Shown here: piece by piece, positions 30,391 through 39,668 of the stretch | How the letters are laid out: every line of letters starts with the position of its first letter | Position numbering within the stretch: the first letter of the stretch is position 1 | DNA from: 66-474 sp963771735 | GTDB lineage: Bacteria; Pseudomonadota; Gammaproteobacteria; Xanthomonadales; Rhodanobacteraceae | Assembly: GCA_963771735.1 (NCBI GenBank) | Contig: CAVYUN010000002.1 | Location: 372,001 to 436,000, forward strand | Direction: 5' to 3' | DNA: 64,000 bases | Made by a program: the position numbers and the translations under genes | The notes under the pieces: generated by a model | Told to the model about the DNA's origin: nothing | The model's database searches: none | The model's input: only the letters and a program-made list of their open reading frames with translations

Positions 30391-31225
30391 CGGCGAAACC
30401 CTTGCGCGTGTGTTCGAACACCCACAAACCGATCGCCGCAACTGCCAGACCAACTGCGTAGGATATGGCAAGCTCCCCCCACCCAGGCAACGCCCCGTTG
30501 ATCACGACCTGGCGTACCTGCACTACCGGCAACGTGAGTGGATTGACGAACAACCACTTCTGCATGGCGGTCGGGAATGACGCGAGCGGGTAGAAGATGG
30601 GGCTGAGAAACATCATGAACGCGGTTACGAAGCCGACGATCTGGCTGGCATCGCGCAGGAACACGCCCAGCGAAGCAAGCACCCAGGCGATTCCCGCCGT
30701 CGCCAGCACGATGGGAACAATCACCATCGGCAATAGCAGCATTGTCCAGTGCAAGCCCGTTCCAACCAGTGTATTGGCCACGATCAGGATGCCAAAGCTG
30801 ACCACCGCATGGAACAAGGCATTGCCAAGCAGCACCAGGGGCAACATCTCGAGCGGGAATACCACTTTTTTCACGTAGTTCGCGTTGTCGGCGATCACCT
30901 TGGTGCTGCTGTTGACGGTTTCGGCAAACATCGTGTTGACGATCAGGCCGGCGAACAAGGTGACCGCAAACAGCAGCTTGTTGTCGCCTTGGCCGGGCCA
31001 GCGCGATTTCAACATGTAGCCGAACACGAAGGTATAGATCGACAACATGAGCAACGGGTTGACCACTGCCCAGATCGTGCCCAGCACGGATTCCCGATAG
31101 CGCGAGGAAATTTCACGCCATGTCATGCGACGCAGCAGCACGCGCTGCCGCCATACCAGCGCAAGGGGGCGCAACAACAACCGAAACGGGGCCGCCGGTC
31201 GTCGCACGGCGGTCAACTCAGTCAT
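30380..31225 (-). CDS. wzm: O-antigen ABC transporter permease
   Basis: This is an ABC-2-type permease of 281 residues with six predicted membrane helices and the characteristic N-terminal amphipathic region RQRVLLRRMTWREISSRYRE, then GTIWAVVNPLLMLSIYTFVF. Helices near the end (FVTAFMMFLSPIFYPLASF) contain the conserved FxSPIxYP element of polysaccharide exporters. It dimerises and works with Wzt to move the finished chain through the inner membrane. It is the first gene of the - strand run wzm-wzt-wbdD-like-GT-sulfotransferase, with its promoter presumably in the 90-base gap before metB. In Xanthomonas, wzm-wzt also lie next to metB. Confidence 0.95.
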   Translation of the reverse strand: MTELTAVRRPAAPFRLLLRPLALVWRQRVLLRRMTWREISSRYRESVLGTIWAVVNPLLMLSIYTFVFGYMLKSRWPGQGDNKLLFAVTLFAGLIVNTMFAETVNSSTKVIADNANYVKKVVFPLEMLPLVLLGNALFHAVVSFGILIVANTLVGTGLHWTMLLLPMVIVPIVLATAGIAWVLASLGVFLRDASQIVGFVTAFMMFLSPIFYPLASFPTAMQKWLFVNPLTLPVVQVRQVVINGALPGWGELAISYAVGLAVAAIGLWVFEHTRKGFADVV

Positions 31226-31316
31226 GTGTCATCCTGCCAATCGGGCGGTCGCCCAGGGAAGCTGTAATGTTTGGCTGCAGAAAAGACGACATCATCGATA
31301 TCCAGATTCTTGGCAT

Positions 31317-32486
31317 CTATGCCAGCGCTGCCGCAAGTTCCGCACGCAGATCCCGAACTTCTTCAACACCCACCGACAACCGAACCAGACCATCGCTGAT
31401 GCCGAGCCGCTGGCGATTGGCGACCGGCACCGAGGCGTGGGTCATGATGGCCGGATGTTCGATCAGGCTTTCCACTCCGCCGAGGGACTCCGCCAGTGCG
31501 AACAGGTGACAGCGCTCCAGCATGCGCCGGGCCTTATTCAAGCCCCCGTTCACCTCGATGCTGACAATGCCGCCACCGCCCCTCATCTGGCGGCGAGCCA
31601 ACGCGTGTTGCGGATGCGATTTGAGGCCGGGGTAGATCACGCGCTGCACGGCCGGATGTCTTTCCAGCCACTGCGCCAGTTCCAGCGCGTTGGCGCAATG
31701 CGCCTGCATCCGCAGCGCGAGTGTCTTGATGCCCCTGAGGGCGAGGAAAGAATCGAACGGCCCCGCGATGGCACCGACCGAATTCTGCAGGAACGCCATG
31801 CGTTCAGCCAACTCCGGCGTCGACACGATGGCGATGCCACCAACCATGTCGGAGTGGCCGTTGAGGTATTTGGTCGCGGAATGCACCACGATGTCGGCAC
31901 CGAATTCCAGCGGGCGCTGCACCATCGGTGAACAGAAAGTGTTGTCGACCGCCAACAGCAATCCATGCTTTCTGGCGAACCTCGCGACCTTCGCGAGATC
32001 GACGAGTTTCAACATCGGGTTGGTCGGCGACTCGGCCCAGATCATGCGGGTGTTCGGCTTCCAGGCAGCCTTCAGGGCATCTGGGTCGCCCAAGTCGACA
32101 AAGCTGAAATCGAGTCCCGCGCTGCGCTTGCGCACACGCTCGAATAGCCGATAGCTGCCGCCGTACAGATCGTCCATCGCGATCACGTGACTGCCGGAAT
32201 CCAAGAGTTCCAGTACCGTCGCGATCGCAGCCATCCCGGATGCAAAAGCAAAACCCGCGACGCCACCTTCCAGGTCAGCGACGCAACGCTCCCAGGCAAA
32301 CCGGGTCGGATTGTGCGTGCGCGAATATTCGAAGCCCTGGTGCTTGCCAGGGCTGGCCTGTACGTAGGTCGAGGTCTGGTAGATCGGCGTCATGATCGCG
32401 CCGGTCGATGGATCCGGCGCTTGGCCGGCGTGGATCACGCGGGTGGCGAGCGCCTGCGCGCTGTCGGAAGCTTTTTTGGTAATCAT
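31317..32486 (-). CDS. metB: Cystathionine gamma-synthase/gamma-lyase (PLP)
   Basis: This 389-residue Cys/Met metabolism PLP enzyme carries the catalytic lysine in HSATKYLNGHSD and the N-terminal signature GAIMTPIYQTSTY, then YSRTHNPTR. It acts on cystathionine or O-succinylhomoserine; the linked cystathionine beta-synthase favours a gamma-lyase role in reverse transsulfuration, but family sequence alone does not separate lyase from synthase. I chose the ATG at 32486, which overlaps the stop of the upstream methyltransferase gene (ATGA), rather than the longer frame that starts inside it. In Xanthomonas, metB is one fixed border of the lps locus. Here it is translationally coupled to a polysaccharide-type methyltransferase. 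Confidence 0.93.
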   Translation of the reverse strand: MITKKASDSAQALATRVIHAGQAPDPSTGAIMTPIYQTSTYVQASPGKHQGFEYSRTHNPTRFAWERCVADLEGGVAGFAFASGMAAIATVLELLDSGSHVIAMDDLYGGSYRLFERVRKRSAGLDFSFVDLGDPDALKAAWKPNTRMIWAESPTNPMLKLVDLAKVARFARKHGLLLAVDNTFCSPMVQRPLEFGADIVVHSATKYLNGHSDMVGGIAIVSTPELAERMAFLQNSVGAIAGPFDSFLALRGIKTLALRMQAHCANALELAQWLERHPAVQRVIYPGLKSHPQHALARRQMRGGGGIVSIEVNGGLNKARRMLERCHLFALAESLGGVESLIEHPAIMTHASVPVANRQRLGISDGLVRLSVGVEEVRDLRAELAAALA

Positions 32487-33718
32487 GGGTTCTCGCAATC
32501 GGGTTTCGGGTCGACAGGGTGTTGCGCAGTCGCGAGTGCACGCTTGAGTTCTTCCCGCTCCGCTTCGAGCGTCGCCGCATAACATGCGGCCTCCGCGAGC
32601 GCCGCTTGCGCCGCTGCATGCTCCGAGCGCGCGGCCGCGTCCATGCGCGCAATATCGCTCTCCAGCGATCGGGCATACGCTTGCGACCGCTCAAGCAGCT
32701 GCGCAGGATTCTCGTCATCTGTCAGCTTGCGGAACAGGAATGAATTTGAACGATGATTGTCGCGGTGCCCGGATAGGCCGTCCTCGAACACTTCAAGCGG
32801 TATACAGCCACGCTCACGAAAAATGCGAAACACCTCGCCCTGCGGAAACGCGTGCATTTCGATGTTGGGTTCGTGGGCGGAGAGCAACAGGTACGAATCG
32901 ACATCGAATGAATAGCCACGTTGGTAGGTGGGCACCTGGAAGAATGCAAAGCCACCGGGCCGCAGCCTTTCCGCAACGCTCTCCAGCACCATGCCTATCA
33001 CGGGTGGCGGATTGTGCTGCAGCACGATCATGCTGAAGAACAAATCGAATGCCGGCATCGCCGCGAGGTCTTCCCGCGAACCGAGCTTCGTCCAGGCAAT
33101 CCGATCGACGTGTGGCGCGTCTGCATTGAGCTGCTGCGCAAGGTCAAGATGCGAGCCAGAAACATCCATCGCAACAATCCGGCGGAAGTGTTCGCTCAGC
33201 CAACGGGTGGTGCGACCCAACCCGCAGCCCAGTTCCAACACTTCCCATGATGGATCGATGGCAATGCCGTTTCGCCGCAAGGTGGCGAACAATCGTTCCA
33301 TGTTTTCGCGGCCGGACTCGAGGAAAGCCTCACGAGTCTCCCCGATTTTTTCCATCAGGTACTGCGGCTCCGACAGGACCGACCAGTACGGCTCACTGTT
33401 GCCAAACCGCGTCCAGCTGCGCGCGACCCGTTCGAACAGACGCGTAGCAGTGTCGTCATCCACACAGGTCTGTATCGCACATGGCGGGAATACGCTGACA
33501 TTCCGCCCGCGCTCGCGCTCGACCACGCGGTAGCGCTGCGTGAACTCGGAACTCTCGAGAAAGCGTTCACGCAGGTCCATGAGCGACCGACTTTGCCGCG
33601 CATGGTCGCGCACGATCGCCTCGCTTTCCGGTTCTCGTCCCAGGATGAGGCGATAGGCCCAGGCAGCGGCATCTTCGGTTGCTGGAACCTGATCCAGTGG
33701 CGGATGAGGTGTATGCAT
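32483..33718 (-). CDS. SAM-dependent methyltransferase with N-terminal DUF4214-like and C-terminal coiled coil
   Basis: This 411-residue protein starts with a short helical region WAYRLILGREPESEAIVRD and FLESSEF, the pattern of DUF4214-type modules. The methyltransferase core follows at about 150-300: WEVLELGCGLGRTTRWL, an acidic beta-2 end (IVAMDVSGSHLD), FDLFFSMIVLQHNPPP and LRPGGFAFFQVP. From about 335 there is a coiled coil beginning QLLERSQAYARSLESDIA, the same phrase that recurs in the WbdD-like protein. It sits between cystathionine beta-synthase and metB and overlaps metB by four bases. The acceptor is unknown; association with LPS assembly is inferred from the shared tail and location. 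Confidence 0.85.
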   Translation of the reverse strand: MHTPHPPLDQVPATEDAAAWAYRLILGREPESEAIVRDHARQSRSLMDLRERFLESSEFTQRYRVVERERGRNVSVFPPCAIQTCVDDDTATRLFERVARSWTRFGNSEPYWSVLSEPQYLMEKIGETREAFLESGRENMERLFATLRRNGIAIDPSWEVLELGCGLGRTTRWLSEHFRRIVAMDVSGSHLDLAQQLNADAPHVDRIAWTKLGSREDLAAMPAFDLFFSMIVLQHNPPPVIGMVLESVAERLRPGGFAFFQVPTYQRGYSFDVDSYLLLSAHEPNIEMHAFPQGEVFRIFRERGCIPLEVFEDGLSGHRDNHRSNSFLFRKLTDDENPAQLLERSQAYARSLESDIARMDAAARSEHAAAQAALAEAACYAATLEAEREELKRALATAQHPVDPKPDCENP

Positions 33719-33749
33719 GATGGCAATGGTTCCGTTTCGTCCGGCGCAC

Positions 33750-35117
<1,368 letters not shown>

Positions 35118-35240
35118 GGAACTCCGGAACGCGGTCAAAAAGGATGGGTCTGGTTCGGAACACGCGCACAGCGCATTCCGGGGGCAACATGATACCCGAG
35201 AGGCAACGGCGCACCCCGTGTCCACATTCGCATTCAGTAT

Positions 35241-36221
35241 TCAGCCACGTCGCAGCAAATCGCGCAGCATCGATCGCCACCCTGTTGCGTAGCGCCGGTA
35301 GCGTCCACAAGCAGCTTCCCGCAATACCGGGCCCGTCCTTCGCCACGCCCCTCCCCTCAGTGCAAGGCGCGCATGCAAATAAGCAAGGTTTTCTTCCACG
35401 TGGCCAAGGTCGGCGCGGTGCACACGTGTGCCGAGCACGTGCAGGCGTTCCCGCAATGTCTCTTTGCGCGCGACCAGCGATTGAATGCACGCGGCCTGCG
35501 GCCTGAGGAGATCACGCCATTTCTCGGCAAGATCGCGCTCGGGCATGCCCAACTGGTTGCCATCGTGCTGGCGATAGTCGATCAGTGCGTCCTCGATACA
35601 ATCGAAACCACGCAGTGCTGCAGCCATGATAGCCAGCCATTCGTCATGCACCCATCCGGGAGGAAACGGCAACGCATCCACGAGCAAAGGCCGCCGCAAT
35701 GCCACGGTCGCACCGGTTGCCAGGCTGCGTCGCAGCAATACAGCGAAACCTTCGCCCGCATGGATGCGTTGCAGTTCGCGGCGTGACACCCTCAGCACGT
35801 CGAACAGCGATCGCCGCATGCCCTCACCCGCCATATCGATCCGTCGCGCATCGCTGCACAGCAGCAACATCCCCGGTCGACGCTCGAACTCGGCAACCAG
35901 CGTGACCAGTTTGTCCGGATGCCAGATGTCATCCTGATCGCACAGGAACACCACGTCACCGGAAGCATCCAGTAGCGCCGTCTCGAAGTTGGCAACGTAG
36001 CCGAGGTTGCGCGGATTACACGTGATGCGCACCACGACTCCGCGTGCCTCGGCCCGCACACGCAGCTTTTCCAGCAGAGCGGGGGTCGCGTCGCTTGAAG
36101 CGTCGTCACGTGCGACGATCTCATTCGGCAATCGCGATTGCGCGAGCAGGCTGCTCCACTGCGCCTCGAGAAAGCGCGCGCCGTTGCAGGTGCACAGGAC
36201 GATGGAGGTGGAAAGCGGCAC
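35241..36221 (-). CDS. GT2 family glycosyltransferase
   Basis: This protein of about 326 residues is a GT-A enzyme: STSIVLCTCNGARFLEAQW at the start, IVARDDASSDATPALL, FLCDQDDIWHPDKLV (donor/metal site) and GWVHDEWLAIMAAAL (the H-D-x-W pattern of rhamnosyl/other GT2 enzymes near the acceptor). I chose the GTG at 36221. A longer frame from the ATG at 36284 exists, but its first 20 codons are made of a dispersed repeat, so they are probably not original coding sequence. It precedes cystathionine beta-synthase by about 120 bases and likely belongs to the polysaccharide island, extending it beyond the metB border. Confidence 0.85.
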   Translation of the reverse strand: MPLSTSIVLCTCNGARFLEAQWSSLLAQSRLPNEIVARDDASSDATPALLEKLRVRAEARGVVVRITCNPRNLGYVANFETALLDASGDVVFLCDQDDIWHPDKLVTLVAEFERRPGMLLLCSDARRIDMAGEGMRRSLFDVLRVSRRELQRIHAGEGFAVLLRRSLATGATVALRRPLLVDALPFPPGWVHDEWLAIMAAALRGFDCIEDALIDYRQHDGNQLGMPERDLAEKWRDLLRPQAACIQSLVARKETLRERLHVLGTRVHRADLGHVEENLAYLHARLALRGGAWRRTGPVLREAACGRYRRYATGWRSMLRDLLRRG

Positions 36222-36245
36222 GATGTTGATTGTGCCGTGCGAAGT

Positions 36246-36290
36246 GACTGTTGTGGCAAATCGGGCCGCGGAGCTCCTGGCCATGGGCGG
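36246..36290 (+). repeat. Dispersed repeat copy B (at 5' end of GT2 gene)
   Basis: The segment reads TGACTGTTGTGGCAAA, then the core CCGCGGAGCTCCTGGCC and ATGGGCGG. It matches a copy at 41661-41710 in opposite orientation (TGTTGTGGAAAGTC, then CCACGGAGCTCTTGGCC) and the core of the tandem repeats at 48869-49071. It covers the first codons of the longest GT2 frame. Confidence 0.6.
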
Positions 36291-36389
36291 CGGCGTTGAA
36301 TGACGTGGCCATCTTCCGAAGAGTAGATGTCATTCCCGCGAGCGTGCCCGGCGAATCGGCGATCAATGGTGATCGCAAGTACCAAGCAA

Positions 36390-36413
36390 CCGGCCCGCAC
36401 AGGGGCGGGCCGG
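36390..36413 (-). terminator. Strong hairpin downstream of DUF465 gene
   Basis: CCGGCCCGC and GCGGGCCGG form a perfect 9-bp GC-only stem around six bases, about 28 bases after the DUF465 stop on the - strand. A T-run is poor (TTGCTTGG), so it may be a weak or Rho-assisted terminator. Confidence 0.5.
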
Positions 36414-36440
36414 CGAGGATTCTATGGTTTGGCGGCAAAC

Positions 36441-36662
36441 TCAGGCGTTGCCGATCTCGCCCCACATGCGGGTAAGTCGATCCTTCAGCAGCAACTTTTC
36501 CTTCTTCATGCCATGCAGTTCGTTGTCGTGCAGCGGCAATACACCGAGTTCCGCGTCGCGCACCTTGCTGTCCAGCTCCTGATGGTACTGATAAAGGCGG
36601 CGAAACTCGGGATTCGCCTTCATCACGGCGTCTATATGGTCTTTCTGCTGGTGTTCGAACAT
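36441..36662 (-). CDS. DUF465 (YdcH-like) family protein
   Basis: This 73-residue, highly charged alpha-helical protein matches the DUF465/YdcH family in length and pattern: NPEFRRLYQYHQELDSKVRD followed by HDNELHGMKKEKLLLKDRL. Members are small helical hairpin proteins of unknown function. The ATG at 36662 is preceded by GAGGAGG at ideal spacing, which decides against the longer frame to 36716. The gene stands alone between the GT2 gene and the OmpA-like gene. Confidence 0.85.
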   Translation of the reverse strand: MFEHQQKDHIDAVMKANPEFRRLYQYHQELDSKVRDAELGVLPLHDNELHGMKKEKLLLKDRLTRMWGEIGNA

Positions 36663-36911
36663 GGAGCAGCCTCCTCTTGAATGGGCAGCGCTTGACGGAT
36701 GATGGTGCGCGCGCAATCACATCCACGCGCCGCGGGTGCGGGGCGTGGAAACCGGAATGATGCGGGGTTCATGCGATGGCGCCTCGGGGCCGGCAGAGGG
36801 CCGACCCTGGCGTTGACCCTACTCCGACCGGGGGGACTTGGCAACCTGCTTGAAACCGACTTTGGCCCAAGGCTCGATCTGTATTCAAGCATTTGATATT
36901 CAAAGATTTAA

Positions 36912-37808
36912 CTACTGCGTACGAAGTTCGATCTCGGCGCCTTTCGCCGCATGCCCGACGGGCCGGATCGATACCTGGCTGGCGCCTGCGGCTTCCAGTG
37001 CAGCCTCGACCGCGACCGCACGTCGCCCGGCGAGCACTCGCGCCGAGCTGGACCCGCGAGGCTCGATCACGATGGGTTGTTTCGAATGCGACCGCGCAAA
37101 ATCGGCGACCCGGCGACGCCCTGAGGCCGTAAGGTTGTCGGAATCCGATCCGAACGACGACGCCGACAGGTGCAGGCTGGCATGCCCACCGCCTCCGGCA
37201 GGCGCGCTGCTGCCGTTGCTCTGAAGGGCCTGCGTGGCGGCTTCGGCAAGACGAGCCTCCTTGCGGGCCAATGCTGCGGCGTGTGCCTGCGCCGCGGCAA
37301 GTTTTTTCGCCTGCGCAGCTTCGGCCTGAGCCTGCTGGGCTTGCTGGGTCGCCTGGGCCCCTTGTTGCTGCAGCATCTGCGCCTGTTGCACGGCGGCTTC
37401 GTATTGCAGGCGCTGGCGCGCCAATTCCGCACGCGCGGTCGCGGCATCGGCCTGGCTCGCATCGAGCATGATCTGGTCGTGCTCGCGCTGCAGCTGGTCG
37501 AGCTTGGCACGATCGGCGCCGACCTCGGCGGCAGCACGCGCCAGCGCCACCCGCTGTTCGGCCATGAACAGGGCGTGATCACGCTCGCCATGGCCGGCGT
37601 TCTGCAGATCCGCGATCGCATTGCGAGCCAGGGTCCGTTGCGCCGTGGCGTATTCACCTAGCACGGGATCGGTGTCCAGTCGCTCGAGTTGCGCGGACAG
37701 GCGCGTGACGTCGGCATCCTTGTCGGATGCCGCGTACGCTTGCACGGGCATCAGGCCTGTCGCGAGCAGGATGGCAAACAGAGCGACCGCTACGAGCATG
37801 CGCTTCAT
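36912..37808 (-). CDS. OmpA-like periplasmic/outer-membrane-associated protein with coiled coil
   Basis: This 298-residue protein begins with a Sec signal peptide (MLVAVALFAILLATGLM, cleavage after VQAYA). A long alanine/glutamine-rich helical region (residues about 60-195, with LARQRLQYEAAVQQAQMLQQ) is likely a coiled coil. The last 100 residues resemble an OmpA/MotB peptidoglycan-associating domain: SDNLTASGRRRVADFARSH, then VIEPRGSSSARVLAGRRAVA. One expected conserved aspartate/arginine pair is only partly kept. Its ATG at 37808 overlaps the stop of the DUF4398 lipoprotein gene (ATGA), so the two act together, perhaps as an envelope-stabilising pair. Confidence 0.75.
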   Translation of the reverse strand: MKRMLVAVALFAILLATGLMPVQAYAASDKDADVTRLSAQLERLDTDPVLGEYATAQRTLARNAIADLQNAGHGERDHALFMAEQRVALARAAAEVGADRAKLDQLQREHDQIMLDASQADAATARAELARQRLQYEAAVQQAQMLQQQGAQATQQAQQAQAEAAQAKKLAAAQAHAAALARKEARLAEAATQALQSNGSSAPAGGGGHASLHLSASSFGSDSDNLTASGRRRVADFARSHSKQPIVIEPRGSSSARVLAGRRAVAVEAALEAAGASQVSIRPVGHAAKGAEIELRTQ

Positions 37809-38386
37809 GGCTGCACCCCCGCATTTTCGTTGCCACTGGTACTCGCAGGCGCAGGCGGCGCAGCAGTACTGGCCGCGGGTGCCGGCGTGGCAGGCTGGCC
37901 CAACTGGATGGCCGGCAGGGTCACTTGTCCCGCGCTGGTGGCGGATGCCGGGGCGACCGAAGAGGCGGCTGGCGCGGGTGCTATGGCCGCCTGCTGCGCG
38001 GCGGCGGCCGCGGCCTGACGACGCTGCAGGTCGGCCTTCAGGGATTCGTTGACGGCGGTCTGTTGGCGGATCTGGCTTCCCAGCTGCGCTGCCTCGGCCC
38101 GCGCACGGGCGGTTGCCGCCGCGGCCTCGGCTTCCTGGGCCTTGTCGGTGGCCTTGCCGTTGTCGTCGTTGGCACTGAACTGCTGTGCCGCGGCCAGCCT
38201 GCGTTCGGCTGCGGCCAGGGATTCCGGTGCGGTGGTCGCAGCCCCGGCGTTGCGCGCAGCGCGGATCTCGGCCTGCGCGTGATCCATCAACTGGATGGGC
38301 GGCGGCACGGTGGCGCAACCGGCCAACGCGCAGAGCCCGATAAGGGCGAGGGCATGGATTTTTGGACGCGTGCGTGTCATAAACAT
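37805..38386 (-). CDS. DUF4398 lipoprotein
   Basis: This protein of about 193 residues has a lipoprotein signal peptide with lipobox ALAGC (ALALIGLCALAGCATVPPP) and an alanine-rich helical body typical of DUF4398: HAQAEIRAARNAGAATTAPE, LAAAERRLAAAQQFS. The C-terminal third is Pro/Ala-rich low complexity. ATGs at 38386 and 38380 are both possible starts. It is coupled to the downstream OmpA-like gene by a four-base overlap. The opposite-strand pilU starts about 95 bases away, so a divergent promoter region lies at 38387-38480. Confidence 0.8.
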   Translation of the reverse strand: MFMTRTRPKIHALALIGLCALAGCATVPPPIQLMDHAQAEIRAARNAGAATTAPESLAAAERRLAAAQQFSANDDNGKATDKAQEAEAAAATARARAEAAQLGSQIRQQTAVNESLKADLQRRQAAAAAAQQAAIAPAPAASSVAPASATSAGQVTLPAIQLGQPATPAPAASTAAPPAPASTSGNENAGVQP

Positions 38387-38480
38387 CACTTGCGGGAGCG
38401 CATCAGTGCATTGTCGGCGTAACATTTTGGCATTGCAATGCCGACGGGCGACCTGCATCGGCCTCTGAGACCGGGGATCA

Positions 38481-39599
38481 ATGATGGACATCGGATATTT
38501 CCTCAAGCTGATGATGGACCGTGGTGCATCGGACATGTTCCTTTCCACCGGAACGCCCGTGCACATCAAGATCGAGGGCCGGCTGGCCGCGCTCGGCACT
38601 TCACCGCTGCCGTCCGGCATGGTCAAGAAGATTGCCTATTCGCTGATGGACGAGGGTTCGGTGCCCAAGTTCGAGCGCGAACTGGAATACAACATGGCGC
38701 TGGCGGTCAAGGACGTCGGCCGGTTCCGCGTCAACGTGTTCAAGCAGCGCGGCGAAGTCGCCTTGGTGATCCGCGCGATCAAGAGCGACATCCCGACCAT
38801 CGAGGAGCTGCTGCTGCCGCAGATCTACAAGAAGCTGATCATGGAACCGCGCGGCCTGATCCTGGTGGTCGGCGCGACCGGCTCGGGCAAGTCCACCACG
38901 CTCGCGTCGATGATCGACTACCGCAACACCAACGCAGCCGGCCACATCCTCACGATCGAGGATCCCATCGAGTTCCTGCACCGCCACAAGAAATCGATCG
39001 TCAACCAGCGCGAAGTCGGCCTCGATACGCACAGCTACCACGAGGCGCTCAAGAACGCGATGCGCGAAGCGCCGGACGTGATCCTGATCGGCGAGATCCG
39101 CGACACCGACACCATGGATGCCGCGATCGGCTTCTCCGAGACCGGCCACATCTGCCTGGCGACGCTGCACTCCAACAACGCCGACCAGACCATCGAGCGC
39201 ATCCTCAACTTCTTCCCCGAAGCCGCGCACAAGAACATCCTGATGAACCTGGCGCTGAACCTGAAGGCGATCATTTCGCAGCGCCTGGTGATCGGCAAGG
39301 ACGGTCGCCGCCGACCCGCGACCGAGGTCCTGATCAACACCCCGCACATCCGCGACCTGCTGCGCCGTGGCGAGGTCCACGAAATCAAGCTGGCGATGGA
39401 GCGCAGCCTCGAGGAAGGCATGCAGACCTTCGACCAGTCGCTGTTCAGGCTGTACAAGGAAGGCACGATCGACCTGGAAGAAGCGCTGTCGAAAGCCGAT
39501 TCGCGCGACGGCCTCGCACTCAAGATCCGCCTTGCCGAAGGCGCCAGCGGCACCGACCTGCCGCAGGACGATCCGTACGGGCTCGGCGTGTCGATGTAA
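38481..39599 (+). CDS. pilU: Type IV pilus retraction-type ATPase PilU
   Basis: This 372-residue secretion-superfamily hexameric ATPase has an N-terminal PAS-like region, LKLMMDRGASDMFLSTGTPV, Walker A GATGSGKSTTLASM at about 134-147, the Asp box ILTIEDPIEF, Walker B VILIGEIRDTDTMD, and the His box GHICLATLHSNNA. The start (MDIGYFLKLMMDRGASDMF) and the absence of the PilT AIRxLI ending favour PilU, the accessory ATPase for pilus retraction and twitching. A PilT gene is not in the window. Two adjacent ATGs (38481, 38484) can serve as start. Confidence 0.93.
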   Translation: MMDIGYFLKLMMDRGASDMFLSTGTPVHIKIEGRLAALGTSPLPSGMVKKIAYSLMDEGSVPKFERELEYNMALAVKDVGRFRVNVFKQRGEVALVIRAIKSDIPTIEELLLPQIYKKLIMEPRGLILVVGATGSGKSTTLASMIDYRNTNAAGHILTIEDPIEFLHRHKKSIVNQREVGLDTHSYHEALKNAMREAPDVILIGEIRDTDTMDAAIGFSETGHICLATLHSNNADQTIERILNFFPEAAHKNILMNLALNLKAIISQRLVIGKDGRRRPATEVLINTPHIRDLLRRGEVHEIKLAMERSLEEGMQTFDQSLFRLYKEGTIDLEEALSKADSRDGLALKIRLAEGASGTDLPQDDPYGLGVSM

Positions 39600-39668
39600 C
39601 GCGGACGCGGCATGCTTGCCTGGAATCGTGATAACGCTCACGCAAGCCGGTGAGTCCGACCAGAATCG

